The notes under the pieces were generated by a model, which was not told where the DNA came from, searched no databases, and worked only from the letters and a program-made list of their open reading frames with translations. From Candidatus Bathyarchaeota archaeon (GTDB lineage: Archaea > Thermoproteota > Bathyarchaeia > Bathyarchaeales > B26-1), in assembly GCA_018396795.1 (NCBI GenBank), contig JAGTRH010000110.1, forward strand, positions 1 through 5,052: 5,052 nucleotides of DNA, written 5' to 3'. Position 1 is the first letter of the stretch. Each line of letters begins with the position of its first letter. The position numbers were made by a program, and so were the translations under genes. Positions 1 to 5,052 of this stretch are shown piece after piece.

Positions 1-1
1 C

Positions 2-2770
2 GACTTACTTCATGAAGTTCACAGCATATCAATAACAGTTTCTCCCTATCCAGAGGTTCAGATCAGAGTTGTTGACGCCTATTTATCGCCAGCTGCCTAT
101 CCAGGTTCTGTTAACACGAACCTATACATACTAATGGAAAATCATGGTGAAAGCGCGATCAGCTCAGCCGACCTAGAAGCCGTGCTTCCAAACGGTTTTA
201 TAATTAGCAATCCTAAAGTGAGGGTTAACGCTGTAGATGTGAATGCGCGTTTCACAGCGGTATTCTCCGGAATTTCCGTACCTGTGGACGCTTCAAGGAG
301 AGCTTATACTGTACGCATAAATGTGGATGCCACTCTGAGAACTGAAGACAATGTGAATTACAATAGTATGGCGTCTATCGAAGCGCAGTTTAATGTTACA
401 GATCCACCAAGAGAGGATCCTATCATGGTCTCGTCGGTTGCAATATTATATCAGGGTTCTTCATCTCCGTTACTTCCATCGGCAAACGGGTTGACGCTTA
501 GAATCACGATGATCAATAGGCTTCCTGACGCGGTAAGCTCAATGATTGTAACACCTATGCTTCCAAGCGGTATTACATTAAGATCCGCTTCCGGAACATA
601 CGTTAATGGGATGACCCCTGGCGGATCATGCTTTATGGACATGATTATAGATGTTAGCTCAAGCTTTCAGCCTGGAAGATATAGTATCCAGCTTCATATA
701 TCATACGTTAAGATTGTTTCTGGCGCATCCTACATGGGTGAGCAGAATAATGTTATCCAAATATTTGTTGAGTCCCCCCATACCTATATACCGGAAATTT
801 CACTTCTATCAGCTCACTGGGGTTCTCCAGCCCCATCCCCTGCATATGAGGGGTCACGATATGTCCCATTGAGTTTAGAATTCATCAATTATGGGCGCTA
901 TGATATCGTCGGCGGCATTATTAAAGCATCCTCGCTTTTCCTTAAACCCGTAAAGGATTCAGAGGCATTAGCGGTTAGGCTTACACCCGGCTCGTACGGG
1001 TCGGTTACTCTCTACTTTGATATTAATACTAATGTTGATAATGTGACAATTAACATCTCAGCTAGCTACATTTTTGATGAGTTTGGGACCCATTTAAACG
1101 TCACTAGAAACTTCGAAATTTTCCTGCCGGTCGAGAAATATCCGGCTTTGACCAGTAACATGGAAATTGTTAGCTCTGGCTGGCAAAACAATTATAATGT
1201 CTTTCCGAACACGAATAATGCAACCTATCAGGTGACGATTGCAAATAGGGCGCCGTACTCAGCAAGCGGAATAATTCTTTTGCTTTGTCTTCCGGATAAT
1301 ATGTCATCAAGCGGACATAGAAATGCCAGCGCATACGTTGAAGGCCCCATTAGAAGCTTAGGTACGTTCACGGCTTCATTCACAATCTCAGTTGGCAATG
1401 TGCAACCCGGGAAATATAATGCTACGTTAATTATGGACTTTATACTTCTATCTGGAGGGCCTGGAATTAGGCGCCTTGAGAAGTTTAATTTAACAATGCC
1501 CGTGAATGACGATAGCCACGCTTTAGAATTCATTAGTTCAAGATGGTATGAGGCGACCGTTAGACCAAACACTTACGGCGCACATTTACTTATAACCCTT
1601 AGAAATAATTACATAGATAGCATGAGGGGCGCTATCCTAGAGATTAATCTACCTTCAGGTTTCCTCAACTCTGTCGACAACTCCTCAAGCGTTAAGGTGG
1701 CGCCAGCATCCGCGCAGGTCCTGCAATCTATTCAACCAATTCAAATGCAGGATTTAAGCGGAATTTTAGGTCAATACCTCAGCGCCCTTCAAACCAGCCC
1801 AGCCCAAACTTTTACAAGGGGCGATACATTAACGTTTCTCACGGGACTCAATATTTTGGAAGTTGAGATTGGAACCTACCATGCTGAGGGCACACTTTCC
1901 TACATTGACCAGTGGGGCACAAGAAGAAGTTTGCTGGTTGAAATTCCGATTACAGTTTTGGGAAGGATTGAATACATAAATGTTTTCATGAATGGCAGCA
2001 TAGCTGTTAGGAGAAGATTCACAAATGCGTCATTGACAATAGTGAACTTTGGGAGTTCACCAGTATATGACGTTTACGTTGTGGTTTCTCCCTATCAAGG
2101 GGCGCCCATCTTAATAGCCTCCCCAGCGGTGAACTACATTAAGATAATAGGTGCCGGAGAGCGGATTGAAACCCCGATCACTTTAGCCTACAACCCATTG
2201 GGTTCGATTTCACAAGCAGGCGGAACAACGTTTATCAACTACGGCGCTGTGCCATTTATTGTTTCATTGATTTATAGGGACGCAAGCGGCGCATTGAGAA
2301 GCTTTAATAATACTGTGACCGTTATTCTGGAGCCCTTTATAGATCTTGTAATAAAGGATGTTAGGGCGACTGGGAAAAACTCTTCGTCTTCAGTTTCAGG
2401 CACAATTGTGAACTATGGTTCTGCAACAGCGTATAGGGTTGAAGCGAGCTTGCAAGTTGGCAATATTAGCCGGTCAACATTTGTTGGGGATGTTGACCCA
2501 GGCTCAGAAATCGTTTTCAAGGTTGATGTTCCAAAATATGCAAGTGAAGGAACCTTAACAATAAAATACTATAATGTCTTCAATGAACTGGAACATAGGG
2601 AGATGAAGGTCGGTATAGAGCTGCAGATCGAGGCGCCGGTGACGGCTCCTAAGGAGGAGGGCATAAGTCTCGAAATTTGGATTGTTATAGTGTCCGTTAT
2701 AGTGTTTCTTGCAATCGCAACTTTTCTCATCTATAGATTTTTGAAGGCGCGTTCAACAAATCGGGTTTGA
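2..2770 (+). CDS. Large membrane-anchored surface protein with tandem Ig-like (NEW3/CARDB, COG1361-like) domains; 5' end outside window
   Basis: The frame is open from base 2 to the TGA at 2768-2770 (922 codons). The first ATG, at 134, lies inside a repeat unit, so it is not the real start; the true start and any signal peptide lie upstream. Seven related units of about 100-150 residues are visible. Most show a hydrophobic strand ending near [S/A]xxW, then an L-x-I-x-hydrophobic-N motif (NHG, NRL, NYG, NRA, NNY, NFG, NYG), and several have LPxG and PGxY motifs. This resembles NEW3/CARDB beta-sandwich domains of archaeal COG1361-type proteins. One transmembrane helix (residues 892-911 from base 2) is preceded by acidic residues and followed by R-F-L-K-A-R, placing the repeats outside and the tail inside. 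Fifteen N-x-S/T sequons and only two cysteines (210, 429) fit an exported glycoprotein. The permease gene follows at once, suggesting a partner role in an ABC system. Family call is moderately sure; function is inferred. Confidence 0.85.
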   Translation, partial: DLLHEVHSISITVSPYPEVQIRVVDAYLSPAAYPGSVNTNLYILMENHGESAISSADLEAVLPNGFIISNPKVRVNAVDVNARFTAVFSGISVPVDASRRAYTVRINVDATLRTEDNVNYNSMASIEAQFNVTDPPREDPIMVSSVAILYQGSSSPLLPSANGLTLRITMINRLPDAVSSMIVTPMLPSGITLRSASGTYVNGMTPGGSCFMDMIIDVSSSFQPGRYSIQLHISYVKIVSGASYMGEQNNVIQIFVESPHTYIPEISLLSAHWGSPAPSPAYEGSRYVPLSLEFINYGRYDIVGGIIKASSLFLKPVKDSEALAVRLTPGSYGSVTLYFDINTNVDNVTINISASYIFDEFGTHLNVTRNFEIFLPVEKYPALTSNMEIVSSGWQNNYNVFPNTNNATYQVTIANRAPYSASGIILLLCLPDNMSSSGHRNASAYVEGPIRSLGTFTASFTISVGNVQPGKYNATLIMDFILLSGGPGIRRLEKFNLTMPVNDDSHALEFISSRWYEATVRPNTYGAHLLITLRNNYIDSMRGAILEINLPSGFLNSVDNSSSVKVAPASAQVLQSIQPIQMQDLSGILGQYLSALQTSPAQTFTRGDTLTFLTGLNILEVEIGTYHAEGTLSYIDQWGTRRSLLVEIPITVLGRIEYINVFMNGSIAVRRRFTNASLTIVNFGSSPVYDVYVVVSPYQGAPILIASPAVNYIKIIGAGERIETPITLAYNPLGSISQAGGTTFINYGAVPFIVSLIYRDASGALRSFNNTVTVILEPFIDLVIKDVRATGKNSSSSVSGTIVNYGSATAYRVEASLQVGNISRSTFVGDVDPGSEIVFKVDVPKYASEGTLTIKYYNVFNELEHREMKVGIELQIEAPVTAPKEEGISLEIWIVIVSVIVFLAIATFLIYRFLKARSTNRV
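47..2632 (+). other. Tandem array of seven Ig-like protein domains
   Basis: Approximate unit limits in bases, judged by eye from recurring motifs: 47-403, 404-778, 779-1138, 1139-1510, 1511-1963, 1964-2335 and 2336-2632. Bases 2-46 are the last strand of an earlier unit, so the array continues leftward. Units 1-5 are most alike: each opens with a strand such as IVSSGW, EFISSRW or LLSAHW and closes with a short alternating hydrophobic strand. Units 6 and 7 are more divergent and CARDB-like. DNA identity between units is low, so the duplications are old. Unit 5 is longest because of a glutamine-rich insert. Confidence 0.7.
2675..2734 (+). other. C-terminal transmembrane anchor of the surface protein
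   Basis: Twenty consecutive hydrophobic or aromatic residues begin at Ile-Trp-Ile and end at Leu-Ile-Tyr. They are preceded by a Pro/Lys/Glu-Glu linker and followed by Arg-Phe-Leu-Lys-Ala-Arg. By the positive-inside rule the C-terminus is cytoplasmic and the repeat array extracellular. Confidence 0.85.
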
Positions 2771-2775
2771 TGTGA
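2769..2775 (+). promoter_or_regulatory. Ribosome binding site overlapping the upstream stop codon
   Basis: GATGTGA differs by one base from the archaeal Shine-Dalgarno core GAGGTGA and lies five bases before the ATG at 2781. It overlaps the TGA that ends the surface protein gene (2768-2770), so ribosomes finishing that gene stop on this site, as expected for translational coupling. It favours ATG 2781 over the GTG at 2772, which has no such site before it. Confidence 0.5.
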
Positions 2776-2780
2776 AGTCT

Positions 2781-3995
2781 ATGAGCTTCTATACATTATT
2801 CTTTGATTTCATTAGGCTGTCGCTGAAGGCTTTAAGTGAAAGAAGAGCAAGAGCAATCTTGACTATAGTTGGCATAGCTATAGGACCCCTTGTGCTGGTG
2901 ATGATGAGCTCGGTTGTCAGCAGCTACTCTGATTACATCGTTGAGAGGGTGACATCGCTTGGGCAGAATGCAATAGCAGTTTTTCCAATGGAGAATTACA
3001 AGATTGATGAGGAAGACTTAAACTTCATAAGGTCCCTGCCTGAAATAGCGAGGGCCGAACCGTTCTATTCCACGCAGGGAATTCTTAAGAGGGGAACTGA
3101 GGAGATTAAGGTTTCAATATTTGCCATAGATTACACGTTGCTCTTTGAAGCCATAGGTAGCTTAAAGATATATGAGGGTGATGTGCCATCCGGTTTACTC
3201 TACTCAATAGTGGGCAGAAAAGTTTCCTTTAGGGACGGCGGCGAACAATACTTTGCTCTTAATGACATTTTAACTTTCACTATCCCGAAAATTGAAGGTG
3301 GGAAAATTACTGGTAGAAAAAACATAAATGTATATGTGGGTGCGATTCTGGAGGAGTATGGTGGAGCGTTAATTGTCGATCCGGACTCAACGGTCTTTCT
3401 CAGCCCTGAAGCTGGCAAGAAATTATTGGGCATGAAAGACTGGTCCGGGATCTTCATACTTGTTCATGATCCATCCTTCGTCAGATCGGTCGTTTCAACC
3501 CTAAGATCCAAATACGAAGATAAACTGCAAGTAATAGCCTTCAGCGCTATAGCCGAGGCTATTTCAAGCGTCACTAATGCGATAGGTTTCATAAACTTTT
3601 CAACTTCTCTCTCCGCTTTTGCGGTTGCGGTGGCCGGTGTGGCTGCAACAATGATAACGTCTGTGATGGAGAGAACACGCGAGATAGGCGTGATGAAGGC
3701 GATAGGGTACACCAGCATGCAAATATTAACCTTGATACTTTTGGAATCCATAGTAATGAGCCTTATTGGGGCTTCAGTGGGCATATCGCTTGGAACAGTT
3801 GGGGCGCACATGTTATCTTCAAGAGGCTTAACTATAGGCGGTGTTGGCTTAACTCTTCAGTTAGCACCTAAGATAACGCCAACTTTAATATTGCAGACAT
3901 TGTCGCTTACGATGATGATAGGCTTACTGGGCGGAGCGCTGCCAGCGTACAGAGCTTCCAGAATCCCGCCGATAGTAGCCTTAAGATACGAGTAA
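2781..3995 (+). CDS. ABC transporter permease, MacB/FtsX type
   Basis: This is the membrane subunit of a type VII (MacB/FtsX-like) ABC system. Family members transmit ATP-driven motion across the membrane or move peptides, lipids or lipoproteins. From ATG 2781 it has 404 residues, a usual length. In order: a basic N-terminal stretch with ERRARA; helix 1 at about 25-47; a MacB_PCD-like extracellular domain at about 48-262; helix 2 at about 269-294; the cytoplasmic coupling segment at 296-315 containing ERTREIGVMKAIG; helix 3 at about 316-342; helix 4 at about 367-387; and the family ending PAYRASRIPPIVALRYE. An in-frame GTG at 2772 would add three residues; ATG is preferred because GATGTGA precedes it. 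The gene directly follows the repeat-domain surface protein and is likely cotranscribed with it. There is no ATPase domain here, so a separate MacB/LolD-like ATPase is needed and was not seen. The family is clear; the substrate is unknown. Confidence 0.93.
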   Translation: MSFYTLFFDFIRLSLKALSERRARAILTIVGIAIGPLVLVMMSSVVSSYSDYIVERVTSLGQNAIAVFPMENYKIDEEDLNFIRSLPEIARAEPFYSTQGILKRGTEEIKVSIFAIDYTLLFEAIGSLKIYEGDVPSGLLYSIVGRKVSFRDGGEQYFALNDILTFTIPKIEGGKITGRKNINVYVGAILEEYGGALIVDPDSTVFLSPEAGKKLLGMKDWSGIFILVHDPSFVRSVVSTLRSKYEDKLQVIAFSAIAEAISSVTNAIGFINFSTSLSAFAVAVAGVAATMITSVMERTREIGVMKAIGYTSMQILTLILLESIVMSLIGASVGISLGTVGAHMLSSRGLTIGGVGLTLQLAPKITPTLILQTLSLTMMIGLLGGALPAYRASRIPPIVALRYE

Positions 3996-4008
3996 CAACG
4001 CCCTTAAA

Positions 4009-4965
4009 CTATTCAAGAACTTGAGCATTTTTAAAGGCGTACCACGCCGTGAAGGTTAATATAGTGATATATGCTAGAGCCACAAGCATTGATCTGGAGA
4101 GAACCGCGGAGAGGGGTTCTGAATATAGTTCCTTGATTCCGGCGCCAACCTCAACCTTAAAATATGTGACTTTCTCAGAGGGGTTGAGAACGTAGCGCAC
4201 TAGGTTGCTTGTAATGCTGTCAGTGCCTGTTGTCACTCCTGTTCCAGGCAGCATGCCCTGATTTGCACCCTTAACATATCCCGATGCCCCATTTCCTGGA
4301 ACATAATTAAGGATCCAGGCGCCCTCAGAAAATACAGAGACTATTGGCGCGCTTATTGATATCGCAAGGAAAACTATTATCGCGCTTATCGCTGTTAGAA
4401 TAGTATTTTTTGAAAGTGAACCTAGGGCTAAAACGATTGAAATCCATACAAATGTGCTTAGCAAGTCGCCGAGTATACATAGTGGCATGAGATGCAGATT
4501 ATTTTGCGGTCCGTAAATAACTGTGCCTCCAATAGCCATGTAAGCGTAGAGAAGGGAATAGGCTGCTGATATTGTTATGAGCGATGAGAAAACCTTTCCG
4601 AAGAAAATAATTGACCTTGAAACGGGTTTAGTCATCAAGGGGATTATTGTGCCGCTCTCAAACTCCCCGGAAATGCTGTTCATCGCCGAGACAAGGGCAA
4701 ATAGAAATAATGTGAAGCCGCTGCTTATTCCACCCCTGCCAATAACAAAGTTCGGGTTTGCCTCCAATGGAGCCCCGAATGCGTAGCTGAGGATCACAGG
4801 CAAGAGGAGAGATAGTGTTGAAAAGGCGAACGCGGCGATCAGCACTCCTAAGAACTTTTTCTTTCTAATATTCCATAAAAGTTCATATTTTACGACAGCT
4901 AGGAAACGATCTGAAAATTTAGGTTTCCTAGAAACCTTCTCGCTAATTCTACTTGTGTAGAACAT
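4009..4965 (-). CDS. ABC-2 type export permease
   Basis: This is the membrane subunit of an ABC-2 family exporter (NatB/Nos/YhaP-like), 318 residues, a typical length. The cytoplasmic N-terminus is basic and carries the usual K-Y-E-L-L...R-K-K-K-F lead-in (26-38) before helix 1 (about 38-63). Helix 2 (about 80-98) is followed by the family hallmark at 99-124: SGEFESGTI, then a loop with KPVSRS and FGK. Further helices lie at about 125-150, 158-183, 187-211 and 288-310. A long loop of about 75 residues, rich in Gly and Thr, separates helices 5 and 6 and probably faces outside. The ATG at 4963-4965 is supported by AGGAGAG at 4973-4979, seven bases upstream. The gene follows the end of a probable ABC ATPase gene after 12 bases, so the two should form one operon and complex. 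The substrate cannot be read from the sequence; drugs, ions, polysaccharides or peptides are all known for the family. Confidence 0.92.
   Translation of the reverse strand: MFYTSRISEKVSRKPKFSDRFLAVVKYELLWNIRKKKFLGVLIAAFAFSTLSLLLPVILSYAFGAPLEANPNFVIGRGGISSGFTLFLFALVSAMNSISGEFESGTIIPLMTKPVSRSIIFFGKVFSSLITISAAYSLLYAYMAIGGTVIYGPQNNLHLMPLCILGDLLSTFVWISIVLALGSLSKNTILTAISAIIVFLAISISAPIVSVFSEGAWILNYVPGNGASGYVKGANQGMLPGTGVTTGTDSITSNLVRYVLNPSEKVTYFKVEVGAGIKELYSEPLSAVLSRSMLVALAYITILTFTAWYAFKNAQVLE
4012..4032 (+). terminator. Possible terminator of the rightward operon: short hairpin plus T-run
   Basis: TCAAG (4013-4017) and CTTGA (4020-4024) are perfect inverted copies separated by AA, with a possible outer T-G pair (4012/4025). 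TTTTT follows at 4028-4032, within 40 bases of the permease stop. Archaeal RNA polymerase stops at T-runs even without a hairpin. The stem is short, the T-run is only five long, and the bases also code for the C-terminus of the opposing permease, so this is a tentative call. Confidence 0.35.
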
Positions 4966-4972
4966 TATTGCT

Positions 4973-4979
4973 CTCTCCT
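4973..4979 (-). promoter_or_regulatory. Ribosome binding site of the ABC-2 permease, overlapping the ATPase stop
   Basis: On the minus strand AGGAGAG lies seven bases before the ATG at 4965. Its first two bases are the last two of the TAG stop of the upstream partial gene (4978-4980). This overlap couples translation of the two subunits and supports the chosen start. Confidence 0.7.
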
Positions 4980-5052
4980 AAGATTTCATAATAAGGCGTA
5001 TGAATGCCTCCTCAAGCCCCCTCTTCTTCACATTCATATCTACAATTACGTC
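4978..5052 (-). CDS. Probable ABC transporter ATP-binding protein, C-terminal end only
   Basis: Only the last 24 codons and the TAG stop (4978-4980) are inside the window; the gene enters from the right edge. The peptide ends in GLEEAFIRLIMKS, preceded by VDMNVKKR. An 'LE-[ED]-x-F-[IL]-x-L' segment a few residues from the end is the usual C-terminus of ATP-binding subunits paired with ABC-2 permeases. Its position directly upstream of an ABC-2 permease, with a 12-base gap, strongly supports this. None of the catalytic motifs (Walker A, signature, Walker B) are in view, so the identification rests on the tail motif and context. Confidence 0.75.
   Translation of the reverse strand, partial: DVIVDMNVKKRGLEEAFIRLIMKS

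Noticed and set aside
38..50. 13-base direct repeat with 2084-2096 (GTTTCTCCCTATC)
   Set aside because: Both copies encode Val-Ser-Pro-Tyr in the same frame, but at non-equivalent places in the domains. With no flanking similarity this is chance, not a mobile or recombination repeat.
1228..1572. Minus-strand open frame of 114 codons inside the surface protein gene
   Set aside because: It lies fully opposite a well-supported coding region, resembles no known domain and has no ribosome binding site. It is a shadow of the real frame.
2650..2659. Strong Shine-Dalgarno-like AAGGAGGAGG inside the surface protein gene
   Set aside because: It is the codon run for Lys-Glu-Glu-Gly before the membrane anchor, and no ATG at suitable spacing opens a new frame. 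It is a coding coincidence.
3464..3811. Minus-strand open frame of 115 codons opposite the permease gene
   Set aside because: It mirrors the clear FtsX-domain coding sequence on the plus strand, so it is treated as a shadow.
4577..4786. Plus-strand open frame of 69 codons opposite the ABC-2 permease
   Set aside because: It lies opposite the hallmark SGEFESGT region of the permease, and its composition follows from the reverse strand. No independent evidence supports a gene.

Overview
The window looks archaeal, most likely from a Thermoproteota/TACK-type lineage. This rests on Arg codons dominated by AGA/AGG, frequent ATA for Ile, GGTGA-type ribosome binding signals, and a large sequon-rich, Ig-like surface protein anchored by a C-terminal membrane helix. 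The lineage assignment is inference. No RNA gene, CRISPR array, insertion sequence or tRNA-like structure was seen, and no gene-free stretch exceeds 13 bases.

Right-facing part (2-3995): a very long open frame runs in from the left edge. It encodes a surface protein of at least seven tandem Ig-like (NEW3/CARDB, COG1361-like) domains, ending in one transmembrane helix and a basic cytoplasmic tail. Its stop codon is embedded in a ribosome binding site for the next gene, a MacB/FtsX-type ABC transporter permease. The pair looks translationally coupled and probably works together: an extracellular beta-domain stalk plus a mechanotransmission-type permease. The ATPase this permease needs is not in the window, nor is the start of the stalk gene.

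Left-facing part (4009-5052, minus strand): the last 24 codons of what is probably an ABC ATPase are followed after 12 bases by an ABC-2 type export permease, the usual ATPase-permease order. The ATPase stop codon overlaps the permease's ribosome binding site.

The two operons converge with 13 bases between stop codons. A short hairpin followed by five T residues just past the junction could end the rightward transcript, but it lies inside the 3' end of the opposing gene. The window is thus a junction between two unrelated ABC export systems. The stalk-permease pair is the part most worth following, although related pairs are known in archaea and I do not claim it is new.
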